Under the pieces are notes generated by a model. The model did not search any database, was not told where the DNA came from, and worked only from the letters and a program-made list of their open reading frames with translations. From the NCBI GenBank assembly GCA_035250245.1, contig DATFFH010000108.1, positions 1 through 40,009 on the forward strand: DNA of 40,009 nucleotides, given 5' to 3'. Position numbers and translations under genes: made by a program. The DNA is from Luteimonas_C sp035250245 (GTDB taxonomy: Bacteria; Pseudomonadota; Gammaproteobacteria; Xanthomonadales; Xanthomonadaceae). Below, one piece after another: positions 1-7,848 of this stretch. How positions within the stretch are numbered: position 1 is the first letter of the stretch; every line of letters begins with the position of its first letter.

Positions 1-1
1 C

Positions 2-268
2 GCGCAGGACGCCGCGGCCGCTCCGCCACCTCCGCCACCGGCCCAGGACATGCCACCGCCGCAGGCGCCAGTCACGGTGAATTCGTTGCCGCCCGATTCG
101 GTTGTCGGCGAATACAAGATCGACTTCGCCGCGATGGACAAGAACGGCGACGGCAACCTCAGTCGCGCCGAGGCCCGCTCGAACGCGACATTGACTCAGG
201 AATTTCGCGCAGTCGACGTCGACAACAACGGCCGGCTGAGCAAGAACGAATTGAAAGGCTGGATGTAG
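2..268 (+). CDS. EF-hand calcium-binding protein, 5' end outside window
   Basis: The reading frame is already open at the first bases, with an Ala/Pro-rich stretch, so the true start lies upstream and only the C-terminal 88 residues are present. Two EF-hand loops are visible: DKNGDGNLSRAE and DVDNNGRLSKNE. Each has acidic or Asn ligands at positions 1, 3 and 5, Gly at 6 and Glu at 12, as expected for calcium binding. The Pro-rich stretch before them suggests a flexible, probably periplasmic, linker, but no signal peptide can be seen here. The stop codon TAG is part of the GTAG head of the repeat that follows. The biological role is unknown. Confidence 0.8.
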   Translation, partial: AQDAAAAPPPPPPAQDMPPPQAPVTVNSLPPDSVVGEYKIDFAAMDKNGDGNLSRAEARSNATLTQEFRAVDVDNNGRLSKNELKGWM

Positions 269-404
269 GGTGGGCCTTGGCCCACCAGCGCCCTGTCGAC
301 GGTCTCGACCATAACCGTCGAATAGGGTCGCCGCTAGCTGAAACGCTTCGTTCGTTGCTTGTCGCGGATGGGAGATGGCGATGGTGGGCCAAGGCCCACC
401 CTAC
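265..404. repeat. GTAG-headed palindromic repeat, inverted pair A
   Basis: Two 22-bp arms, 265-286 and 383-404, are exact reverse complements. Each starts with GTAG and contains GGTGGGCC facing GGCCCACC, so each arm also folds on itself. The layout matches SMAG/REP-type elements of Xanthomonadaceae. The two arms end two convergent genes: TAG at 266-268 stops the EF-hand gene, and TAG on the minus strand at 403-401 stops the FAD monooxygenase. Related pairs lie at 17293-17379 and 25903-26034. The 96-bp spacer shows no gene. Confidence 0.9.
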
Positions 405-1588
405 GCCGACAATCCCGCCGCCCGCCGCCATAAACCGTGCGAAACCATCGGCACACGGTCGGCGATGCCCAACAGAGGCCCGCGCAACAACGTCGCCGCG
501 ACACCGTCGTTCGAAAACACGCGATTGATCCCGTCGAAAGCGTAGGCCGCGGCTGCGTTCTCGCTCTTGCGCTCGCGGGCCCAGCGCGTCAGGCGTTGGG
601 GCGAAAGGAAATCCGCGCGACGCGTCTTCGCCTTTGCGAACACCTCGCACAAGGCCGAAACGTCGCGCAGTCCCAGGTTCACGCCCTGCCCCGCCAACGG
701 ATGCACCACGTGCGCCGCATCGCCGATCACCGCGATGCGGCCGACCGCGTAGTCGCGCGCGAGCTGACGGCGCAGCGGAAACGCGACGCGTTTGCCGAGC
801 GGAACCGTCTTGCCGAGTCTTGCGCCGAATGCCGACGTCAGTTCGGCCCCGAAGCTGTCATCGTCGAGCGCCACGATCCGCGCCGCTTCGGCCTCCGGCA
901 AAGTCCAAACGATGGAACTCGACCCGTCCGCGCAAGGCAGAAACGCTAGCGGCCCGGTCGGCAAGAATCTCTGCCACGCCGTGCTTTCGTGCGGACGCTC
1001 GGTGCGCACGTAAGCGACCACGCCGCGCTGCGCATAGCCGTGCGTATCCACCTCGAGACCCGCCAAAGCGCGCACGCTGGATTCGGCGCCATCGGCGGCG
1101 ATCGCCAGGTTCGCTTCGACGCGGGTGCCGTCGTCCAAGCGCAATCGCACGCCGTCGTCCAACTGCTCCAGCGCCTCCACCTTCGCCGGGCAGGACACGC
1201 GCACGCCGGCCGCGGACAGCGCCGCCCATAATTTGTCCACCAATAAACCGTGCTCGACGATCCAGCCAAGCTCAGCGCGCCCGAACGCGTCTGCGTCGAA
1301 AGCCAATTCGCTGCCGCCGGCCGCATCCCACACGCGCATGCGCCGGTACGGCTGCGCACGCGCGGCGACCACTTGCGGCCATACGCTCAGCCGCCGCAAC
1401 AAAGCGGCGTTGTCCGGCGCGAATGCATAGACGCGCAGATCGGGGCGCTCCGCCTGCCAGGGCGGCGGCGCTTGCGCTTCGATCAATGCGACTTCCAGGC
1501 CAAGATCGGCCAAGGCCAGCGCGCAAGCGGCGCCGACTACGCCGCCGCCGACAACGGCGGCATCCAAGCGTCCGCGACGCGCGCTCAT
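401..1588 (-). CDS. FAD-dependent monooxygenase, UbiH/UbiI/VisC (COQ6) family
   Basis: This 395-residue flavoprotein probably hydroxylates the aromatic ring of a ubiquinone precursor. An N-terminal Rossmann dinucleotide motif (AAVVGGGVVGAACALAL) binds the ADP part of FAD. The second FAD motif near the C terminus reads GDAAHVVHPLAGQGVNLGLR, the classical form for the family. The start at 1588 is chosen because its ATG overlaps the TGA of ubiH (ATGA) and the flavin motif begins about 10 residues later. A longer upstream frame exists but would lie inside ubiH. It is a paralogue of the gene before it. Which ring position it hydroxylates (UbiI-, UbiF- or UbiM-like) cannot be told from the sequence alone. 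Confidence 0.85.
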   Translation of the reverse strand: MSARRGRLDAAVVGGGVVGAACALALADLGLEVALIEAQAPPPWQAERPDLRVYAFAPDNAALLRRLSVWPQVVAARAQPYRRMRVWDAAGGSELAFDADAFGRAELGWIVEHGLLVDKLWAALSAAGVRVSCPAKVEALEQLDDGVRLRLDDGTRVEANLAIAADGAESSVRALAGLEVDTHGYAQRGVVAYVRTERPHESTAWQRFLPTGPLAFLPCADGSSSIVWTLPEAEAARIVALDDDSFGAELTSAFGARLGKTVPLGKRVAFPLRRQLARDYAVGRIAVIGDAAHVVHPLAGQGVNLGLRDVSALCEVFAKAKTRRADFLSPQRLTRWARERKSENAAAAYAFDGINRVFSNDGVAATLLRGPLLGIADRVPMVSHGLWRRAAGLSA

Positions 1589-2799
1589 CGGCACAGCTCC
1601 GGCACGTCGCCGCGGAAACCCATCGCGCCGCCGACCAGGAACCCTTGCGCGGAAGGCACCTTGTCCAAGGCCAGCAAACCGAGGCTGCGCAGCGGCCGCA
1701 GCCACGGCGCGGGATTGGCGGTCAACCGCGCCAAGCCGTCGGAGAAAGCGAGCGTGCGTTCGCGGTCTTCACGGCGGCGCGCAGCGTAGGCATTCAACAG
1801 ATCGGCGGCGCCCGGATCGGCGGCGCCGTCGCGCGCGATCCGCGCTTCGATCAGCTCGGCCAAAGTCAGCGCATCGCGCAAACCCAGGTTGAAGCCTTGC
1901 GCGCCGATCGGATGCAAAGTCTGCGCCGCATTACCGACCAGCACCGCGCGCGCCGCGGTGGTTTTGTCCGCGACCACGCCGATCGCCGGATACACGCTGC
2001 GCGGTCCGATCGCCAGCAACTTGCCGGTGCGCCAGCCCAGCGCGTCTTGCAAGCGTTCCAGCCAGGCCGCATCGTCCAGCGCCGCAACCGCATCGGCTTG
2101 CTCGCGCGCGACCGCGTGGACCACGCCGAAATGGCCGTCGCCGCGCGGCAGCAGCGCGGTTGGGCCGTCGTCGCCGAAACGTTCGTAGGCGGTGCCGTCG
2201 GGCGCGCGTTCGGCGCGCAGGCGCGCCACAAACAGGGTCTGCGCGTAATCGCGTTCTTCGTGGCCGATGCCGAGCGCAGCGCGCAGCCCGCTGCGCGTGC
2301 CGTCGGCAGCGACAAGCAGTTTCGCCTCGACGGTCCGCTCGGTGTCGCCTTCGGCGATCCGGATGCCGCGCCCGCTTTCGGTTTCGGCTTCGATGCCCAG
2401 GAAACGCGCAGGCCGGTAACGGGTGAAACGGCGAAGCTCGTCGAGCCGGCTTTCCAGCGCCTTGCCGAAATCGCTGGCCACCACCACCTGCCCGAATTCG
2501 TCGCGGCCGTAGTCGGCGGCTTGCAGACGGACCCGTCCGAAATCGCCGCGGCGGCTGACCTGGATCCGGCGGATCGGCCCGGTCGGCGCGGCCAGCTTCT
2601 GCATCACGCCCAACGCGCTCAGCGCGCGGACCGTGGCCGCCGCGAAACTGAGGTTGCGCTCATCGAACACCGCCGGCATCACGCCGACAGGCGTGGCCTC
2701 CACCAGCGCCGTGTCCAGCCCCAGCCGGTCCAGCGCGATCGCCAGGCTGGCGCCGACCAGGCCGCCGCCGACGATGATCACGTCGTGTTTCGCCTTCAT
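1585..2799 (-). CDS. ubiH: 2-octaprenyl-6-methoxyphenol hydroxylase UbiH
   Basis: This 404-residue FAD monooxygenase of ubiquinone synthesis starts with the FAD-binding motif IIVGGGLVGASLAIALDRLG. The C-terminal flavin motif is GNAAQTLHPIGAQGFNLGLR. The GNAAQTLHPI form, rather than GDAAH, is the one I associate with UbiH, and it separates this protein from its downstream paralogue. The start at 2799 is preceded by a GGCGAG-like ribosome-binding site. The stop overlaps the next start by 4 bp, so the two hydroxylases are probably translationally coupled. The gene is divergent from the membrane protein at 2882, with 82 bp between the starts. Confidence 0.88.
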   Translation of the reverse strand: MKAKHDVIIVGGGLVGASLAIALDRLGLDTALVEATPVGVMPAVFDERNLSFAAATVRALSALGVMQKLAAPTGPIRRIQVSRRGDFGRVRLQAADYGRDEFGQVVVASDFGKALESRLDELRRFTRYRPARFLGIEAETESGRGIRIAEGDTERTVEAKLLVAADGTRSGLRAALGIGHEERDYAQTLFVARLRAERAPDGTAYERFGDDGPTALLPRGDGHFGVVHAVAREQADAVAALDDAAWLERLQDALGWRTGKLLAIGPRSVYPAIGVVADKTTAARAVLVGNAAQTLHPIGAQGFNLGLRDALTLAELIEARIARDGAADPGAADLLNAYAARRREDRERTLAFSDGLARLTANPAPWLRPLRSLGLLALDKVPSAQGFLVGGAMGFRGDVPELCR

Positions 2800-2881
2800 C
2801 TCGCCATGATAAGGCCGCAGCGGGTCCGGTTCGCTAGAATGGGCGCCTGACCTGCACGCCGTGCCCGGAGTCCGCCCCGAT

Positions 2882-3499
2882 ATGAATACCGACGCGCCCA
2901 TGAACAGCAATGCGCAACGCGCCATCGTCCTTTCGCTGCTGGTGCTGCTGATGGCGGCGACCCGGAGCCACGTGTTCTCGCATTTCACGCCGGTGCCCGA
3001 TGCGTCTTGGGCCGTGTTCTTCATCGGCGGCTTCTACCTGCGCGGCTGGGCGCGCTGGGCGTTCCCGCTGCTGATGGCGCTGGCGGTGGGTATCGACTGG
3101 TACGTCATCACCAGCCAGGGCATCGATTTCTGGAGCCATTACTGCGTCTCGCCCGGCTACTGGTTCCTGATCCCCGCGCATCTGGCGATGTGGCTGGGCG
3201 GCCTGTGGCTGCGCCGCGGCTACGAAGGCGCGAGCTGGAAGGCGCTGGGCAAGCTGGCGCTGAGCGTGCTGGCGGCGACCGCCGCCTGCCATCTGCTGGC
3301 GCAGGGCAGCTTCTACTGGTTGAGCAGCAGCGTCGCCGAACCGACGTTCGCCGGCTGGTGGAAGAACTACAGCGACTGGTTCCTGCCTTATCTGCGCAGT
3401 ACGGCGATGTTCGTGGCGGTGGCGGCGATCGCGCAGGTCGTGTCCGAGCAGGTCGTCAAGGCCGGCCGCGGCGAAGCGCGGGATTCCGCGCGCCGCTGA
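2882..3499 (+). CDS. small multi-pass membrane protein, BtuM/DUF6580-like; candidate cobalamin transporter
   Basis: The 205-residue protein has about six hydrophobic segments, near residues 12-27, 43-56, 58-77, 94-113, 120-143 and 172-190. The N-terminal pattern RSHVFSHFTPVPDASWAVFF, followed by a Gly and aromatic-rich helix, resembles ECF-type S components of the DUF6580/BtuM kind. BtuM is a solitary S component that takes up vitamin B12 using a cysteine as cobalt ligand (Cys80 in the Thiobacillus protein). Here Cys88 in SHYCVSPGYW is the one cysteine in a comparable place, at residue 82 if translation begins at the second Met. The stop overlaps the start of the cobalamin adenosyltransferase (TGATG), which supports the B12 link. 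A TAGAAT box at 2835-2840 could be the -10 element. The function is inferred. Confidence 0.6.
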   Translation: MNTDAPMNSNAQRAIVLSLLVLLMAATRSHVFSHFTPVPDASWAVFFIGGFYLRGWARWAFPLLMALAVGIDWYVITSQGIDFWSHYCVSPGYWFLIPAHLAMWLGGLWLRRGYEGASWKALGKLALSVLAATAACHLLAQGSFYWLSSSVAEPTFAGWWKNYSDWFLPYLRSTAMFVAVAAIAQVVSEQVVKAGRGEARDSARR

Positions 3500-4053
3500 T
3501 GGGCAACCGCCTCAGCAAGATCTACACCCGCACCGGCGACGACGGCAGCACCGGCCTGGGCGACGGCACGCGGGTGGCCAAGGATTCGGCCCGCGTGAGC
3601 GCCTACGGCACGGTGGACGAGGCGAATTCGGCGATCGGGCTGCTGCTCGCCGCCGATATCGACGAAGCCATCCGCGATCTGCTGACGACGGTGCAGCATC
3701 AGCTGTTCGATCTGGGCGGCGAGTTGTGCATCCCCGGCCACGCGGCGATCTTCGATGCCGACATCGAGGCTTTGGAACAGCATCTGGACCGCTACAACGA
3801 ACCGCTGCCGCCGTTGAAGGACTTCATCCTGCCCGGCGGCGGCGAAGCGGCCGCGCGCTGCCATTTGGCCCGCACCGTAGTGCGCCGCGCCGAGCGCGAG
3901 ACGGTCACGCTGTCGCACCACGATTCGGTGCGGCCCGAAGCGATACGTTACCTCAACCGTCTTTCCGATCTGTTGTTCGTGCTGGCGCGCGTGCTGGCGC
4001 GTGCGAGCGGCCACGGCGAAACATTGTGGAAGCACGAGCGCCGCAAGCGCTGA
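3499..4053 (+). CDS. PduO-type ATP:cob(I)alamin adenosyltransferase
   Basis: This 184-residue cytoplasmic enzyme transfers the adenosyl group of ATP to cob(I)alamin, giving coenzyme B12. The N terminus KIYTRTGDDGSTGLGDG is the ATP-binding signature of the PduO family. SAYGTVDEANSAIG and the later FILPGG, R-rich (VRRAERE) and RYLNRLSDLLFVLAR segments are typical of the trimeric PduO fold. It follows the membrane protein with a 1-bp overlap and precedes a YdeI-like gene by 7 bp. No corrin-ring synthesis genes occur in the window, so a role in salvage of imported cobalamin is plausible. Confidence 0.9.
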   Translation: MGNRLSKIYTRTGDDGSTGLGDGTRVAKDSARVSAYGTVDEANSAIGLLLAADIDEAIRDLLTTVQHQLFDLGGELCIPGHAAIFDADIEALEQHLDRYNEPLPPLKDFILPGGGEAAARCHLARTVVRRAERETVTLSHHDSVRPEAIRYLNRLSDLLFVLARVLARASGHGETLWKHERRKR

Positions 4054-4060
4054 GTCCGAT

Positions 4061-4324
4061 ATGGCCGCCAAGCCCGCCGCAGCACGCCTGACCCGAGCGC
4101 CGAACCCGATGCCGGCCGCCGTACGCGAAGCCTTGGCGGAACGCGAATTGACCGCGGCCTACGAAAACCGGCCCGCCTATCAGCGCAACGATTACCTGGG
4201 CTGGATCGCGGCCGCCAAGCTCGACGTAACCCGCGCCAAAAGGTTGGCGCACATGCTCGAGGAATTGGCCCGCGGCGACGTCTACATGAACATGGCTTGG
4301 CGTCCGCGCGTACCGGTACGCTGA
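4061..4324 (+). CDS. YdeI/OmpD-associated family small protein
   Basis: This 87-residue basic protein contains the pattern RNDYLGWIAAAKLDVTRAKR followed by a short helix and a C-terminal MNMAWRPR. This is typical of the YdeI/OmpD-associated (OmdA) domain. The molecular function of that domain is not established; some members were linked to bacteriocin or stress protection. The ATG at 4061 lies 7 bp after the adenosyltransferase stop, and only one base separates its stop from the next start, so it is a middle gene of the 2882-5255 operon. Confidence 0.75.
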   Translation: MAAKPAAARLTRAPNPMPAAVREALAERELTAAYENRPAYQRNDYLGWIAAAKLDVTRAKRLAHMLEELARGDVYMNMAWRPRVPVR

Positions 4325-4325
4325 A

Positions 4326-5255
4326 ATGGCTGCGAACGCGCCTGTGTTCTTCACTCACGCCGCGTGCTTCGCACACGACACGGGCCCGGGCCATCCCGAG
4401 CGCGCCGAACGGCTGGGCGCGGTGATAGACGGTCTGCGCAACGCGTTCGCCGACGCGGATTGGCGCGAAGCGCCGCGCGCGAGCCGCGGCCAATTGCTGC
4501 ACGTCCACGACCCCGCTTTGCTGGAGATGGTGCTGGAAACCCATCCCGACGGACGCGTAATGCTGGATCCGGACACGGTGCTTTCGCCGGCTTCCGCGGA
4601 AGCGGCCTTGCGTGCGGCGGGCGCGGGCGTGGCGGCGGTCGATACGGTGATGAAAGGCGAAGCGCGCAACGCCTTCTGCGCGGTGCGTCCGCCCGGCCAC
4701 CACGCCACTATCGATGCGGCGATGGGTTTCTGCTTGTTCAATTCGATCGCGGTGGCGGCGCGGCATGCGCTGGACAAGCACGGGCTGACGCGCGTGGCCG
4801 TCGTCGATTTCGACGTGCACCACGGCAACGGCACCCAGGCCATCTTCGAAGCCGACCCGCGGGTGATGTACCTGAGCTCGCACCAGTGGCCGCTGTATCC
4901 GGACACCGGCCGCGCCGACGAACGCGGCGCCGGCAATATCGTCAACGCGCCCTTGCCCGCCGGCGCGGACGGTTCCGCATTCCGCGATGCGTGGCGCCAG
5001 AAGCTGCTGCCGGCGCTCGACGCTTTCGCCCCGCAGCTGGTCCTGGTCTCGGCCGGGTTCGACGCGCACTGGCGCGACCCCCTGGCGCAATTGCGCCTGG
5101 TCGAGGACGACTACGCCTGGATCACGCAGCAATTGGCCGCGCTGGCGCAGCGTCATGCGGCGGGCCGGATCGTGTCCATGCTGGAGGGCGGCTACGATTT
5201 GGAAGCGCTGCGCGACTGCAGCGTGGCGCACGTCCGCGCCCTGGCTGGCGCCTGA
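4326..5255 (+). CDS. histone deacetylase-family (AcuC/HDAC-like) zinc hydrolase
   Basis: The 309-residue protein is a complete arginase/deacetylase-fold enzyme. Visible catalytic elements are RPPGHHA (His125, His126), DFDVHHGNGT with zinc ligands Asp163 and His165, SAGFDAH with zinc ligand Asp246, and the C-terminal EGGYDLEAL with the transition-state Tyr290. All active-site residues are present, so it should be catalytically active. Bacterial relatives act on acetylated lysine, acetylpolyamines or other amides, and the substrate cannot be told here. It is the last gene of the cobalamin-linked operon, starting one base after the YdeI gene, and is followed by a palindromic repeat pair. Confidence 0.9.
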   Translation: MAANAPVFFTHAACFAHDTGPGHPERAERLGAVIDGLRNAFADADWREAPRASRGQLLHVHDPALLEMVLETHPDGRVMLDPDTVLSPASAEAALRAAGAGVAAVDTVMKGEARNAFCAVRPPGHHATIDAAMGFCLFNSIAVAARHALDKHGLTRVAVVDFDVHHGNGTQAIFEADPRVMYLSSHQWPLYPDTGRADERGAGNIVNAPLPAGADGSAFRDAWRQKLLPALDAFAPQLVLVSAGFDAHWRDPLAQLRLVEDDYAWITQQLAALAQRHAAGRIVSMLEGGYDLEALRDCSVAHVRALAGA

Positions 5256-5289
5256 ACCTTCATCATTCTCTCGTCGGAGAACCGCTCTT

Positions 5290-5354
5290 GTGGGAGCGGC
5301 TTTAGCCGCGAGCTTTTCGGGGGCGACCAAGCTCGCGGCTAAAGCCGCTCCCAC
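5290..5354. repeat. palindromic repeat family 2, inverted pair
   Basis: Arms 5290-5314 and 5330-5354 (25 bp each) are perfect reverse complements built on GGAGCGGCTTTAGCCGC followed by GAGCT. The head is GTGG here instead of GTAG. Other pairs lie at 19535-19623, 23341-23423 and 31199-31290, and single units at 31825-31849 and 39229-39251. This pair occupies the gap between the deacetylase-like gene and lptD. Confidence 0.9.
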
Positions 5355-5475
5355 AAAAGCCGAAGCCGCAGCCCGGGCGGGATCAACTTCGACCTGAACA
5401 ACCTCGGCCGGACCGCGTTGCCCCTCCGCGGGCGATACGGCAAGCTAACGACCGATTTCCGCCACGGACCGCCGC

Positions 5476-7848
5476 GTGCGCCCTGCTTTCCGCCTGCTCC
5501 CGCTGCCGCTCGGCATCGCACTATCGCTGTCCGCGCAGGCGGCCGACCAGGTTCCCGATTGGGGGCTGTGCCCGGTGGACGACGCCATCCCCGCTTTCGC
5601 GGGCGCCCCGCCCAAGCTCGCGCCCGGCCAGACGGCCATGCCCCGTAGCGAGCAGCCGACCGACATCGAGGGCGACCGCCTGGGCGGCGTGAAGGACCAG
5701 TCGGTCGAATACCAGGGCAACGTCGCCCTGACCCGCGGCGACCAGTTTCTGGGCACCGACAAGCTGACCTACAACGAGGACAGCGAAACCTACGTCGCCG
5801 AAGGCAACGTCCGCTACCAGGACGGCGGCATGCGCGTGGTCGCCGACCGCGCCGAGGGCAACCAGGCCAAGGACGAGCACAAGATCGAGGACGTGCGCTA
5901 CCAGCTGGTCGAACGGCGCGGCAACGGCGGCGCCGACAGCATCGAGCTGGCCGGCGCCAAGGGCCGGATGAACCATTCGACCTACACCACTTGCCCGCCC
6001 GGCGACAAACGCTGGGAATTGCGCGCGGCGCGGATCGACGTGGACACCGACAAAGGCATGGGCGTGGCCCGCAACGCGACCCTGCGGATCGGGAAGGTCC
6101 CGGTGCTGTACGTGCCCTGGTTCATGTTCCCGATCGACGACACCCGCAAAACCGGTCTGTTGTATCCGTCGATCTCGAATTCGGATCGCAACGGCTTCGA
6201 TTACCGGCAGCCGATCTACTTCAACCTGGCCCCGAATTACGACCTGACCCTCACGCCGCGGATCATGACCAACCGCGGCGAGTCGCTGGGCGCCGAATTC
6301 CGCTATCTGGTGCCGCGCGGCGCCGGCACGATCGCCGGCATGTACATGCCCAAGGACGATCTGCGCGACCGCGATCGCGGTTTCTTCCTGTACAACGGCT
6401 ACCAGAGCATCAGCCGGCATTGGCAGGCACGCAGCGGCATCGTCTGGATCAGCGATCCGCGCTATTTCGAAGACTTCAGCAACAGCATCAACGGCGTGTC
6501 GATCACCAGCGCCTACAGCTATACGGGCCTGTTCGGCACCGGGCGTTACTGGACCAGTTCGATCTACGCCAACCACTACCAGGTGGCCGACCCCTCGCTG
6601 ACCAAAGCGAACCTGCCCTATTCCAGCAAACCGGCCGCGACGTTCACCTGGGAACAACCGCTTTCCAACTGGTTCACCGCCGGCGTCGACGCCGAAGCGG
6701 TGCGCTTCCAGAAAGGCGATGCGACGATCAATTCGCAGCGTTTCGAATTCCCCGGCGGCTCGCGCTTCGATGTGAAGCCCTTCGTTTCCGTGCCGCTGGA
6801 AGGCGCGAGCTGGTTCCTGCGCCCGACCGCCGCATGGCGCTACACCAGCTACCGGCTCGACGACGGACTCGCGGGACAACTCGGCACCGACAACCGGCTC
6901 ACCCGCAGCCTGCCGATCCTGACCGTCGACGGTGGCCTGTATTTCGACCGCGCCTTCCGTTGGCGCGGCGAAGACTATACGCAGACGCTGGAACCGCGGA
7001 TCTTCTACTTGAACGTGCCCTACCGCGATCAGTCCAAATACCCGGTTTTCGACACCGGCGGCCTGACTTTCAGCTGGGGCCAGCTGTTCCGCGACAACCG
7101 CTACTCGGGCGCGGACCGGCAGGCCGACGCGAACCAACTCACCACCGCGATCAGCAGCCGGTTCATCCGCGGTTCGGACGGACGCGAGAAACTGGCGCTC
7201 AACTTGGGACAGATCCGCTACTTCGAAGATTCGCGCGTGGGTCTGCCGGGCGAGCCCCTCCTGCAGAAGGGCAAATCGGCGTGGGTGGCCGACGCCGACT
7301 GGTCGCCCAGCGACAACTGGAACATCGGCGCTTCCTACGAATGGGATGCGCGGCTGCACCGCGAGAACATGGCCAGCCTGCGCGCGCAGTACCTGCTCAA
7401 AGACGATGGCGTGATCAACTTCGCCTACCGGTACCGTCGCAATCCCGCTTTCAACCCCACATTGCCCAAGAGCGAGCTCAACCGCTCGGCGTTGCTCGAA
7501 CAAGTGGATCTGTCGTTCCTGTACCCGATCGACGACACCTGGAGCCTGGTGGGCCGCTATTACTACTCCATCCTCGACAAGAAGCCGCTGGAAACCATCG
7601 CCGGCGTGCAATGGGAAAGCTGTTGCGTGGCCGCCCGCCTGGTGGCACGGCGCTACGTCGAGAACAGCGAAGGCGATTTGAACAGCGGCCTGCTGTTCGA
7701 AATCGAACTGAAAGGCCTCGGCTCGGCGGGCCAGGATACGAGGCGCACTTTGCGCCGTGCTATTCTGGGCTATTACCGGGACGACCTCTATCTTGTGCCG
7801 CCCAGCACCACCACGGGCCAGAAAGCCGATCCGGATCCCCTGCCATGA
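5476..7848 (+). CDS. lptD: LPS-assembly outer membrane protein LptD
   Basis: This 790-residue beta-barrel receives lipopolysaccharide from the LptA bridge and inserts it, with LptE, into the outer leaflet. A signal peptide ends near AQA (residues 20-22), followed by a jellyroll LptA-like domain to about residue 180 and the barrel after that. The four cysteines needed for the two non-consecutive disulfides are present: Cys32, Cys173 and the adjacent Cys716-Cys717. The start is GTG at 5476 with no strong ribosome-binding site. The stop overlaps the surA start (ATGA). It heads the classic lptD-surA-pdxA-rsmA-apaGH operon. Confidence 0.95.
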   Translation: MRPAFRLLPLPLGIALSLSAQAADQVPDWGLCPVDDAIPAFAGAPPKLAPGQTAMPRSEQPTDIEGDRLGGVKDQSVEYQGNVALTRGDQFLGTDKLTYNEDSETYVAEGNVRYQDGGMRVVADRAEGNQAKDEHKIEDVRYQLVERRGNGGADSIELAGAKGRMNHSTYTTCPPGDKRWELRAARIDVDTDKGMGVARNATLRIGKVPVLYVPWFMFPIDDTRKTGLLYPSISNSDRNGFDYRQPIYFNLAPNYDLTLTPRIMTNRGESLGAEFRYLVPRGAGTIAGMYMPKDDLRDRDRGFFLYNGYQSISRHWQARSGIVWISDPRYFEDFSNSINGVSITSAYSYTGLFGTGRYWTSSIYANHYQVADPSLTKANLPYSSKPAATFTWEQPLSNWFTAGVDAEAVRFQKGDATINSQRFEFPGGSRFDVKPFVSVPLEGASWFLRPTAAWRYTSYRLDDGLAGQLGTDNRLTRSLPILTVDGGLYFDRAFRWRGEDYTQTLEPRIFYLNVPYRDQSKYPVFDTGGLTFSWGQLFRDNRYSGADRQADANQLTTAISSRFIRGSDGREKLALNLGQIRYFEDSRVGLPGEPLLQKGKSAWVADADWSPSDNWNIGASYEWDARLHRENMASLRAQYLLKDDGVINFAYRYRRNPAFNPTLPKSELNRSALLEQVDLSFLYPIDDTWSLVGRYYYSILDKKPLETIAGVQWESCCVAARLVARRYVENSEGDLNSGLLFEIELKGLGSAGQDTRRTLRRAILGYYRDDLYLVPPSTTTGQKADPDPLP

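Noticed and set aside
634..2850. Long plus-strand open frame opposite the two ubiquinone hydroxylases
   Set aside because: Arg/Ala/His-rich translation without domains; an antisense shadow of two clear flavoprotein genes.
2800..2881. Cobalamin riboswitch before the BtuM-like gene
   Set aside because: Only 82 bp lie between the divergent starts. That is too short for a B12 aptamer, and no B12-box sequence was found there.
5290..5354. Repeat hairpins as intrinsic terminators
   Set aside because: After the hairpins the strand continues with A runs (CTACAAAA), not the T run an intrinsic terminator needs. A role in mRNA stability remains possible.
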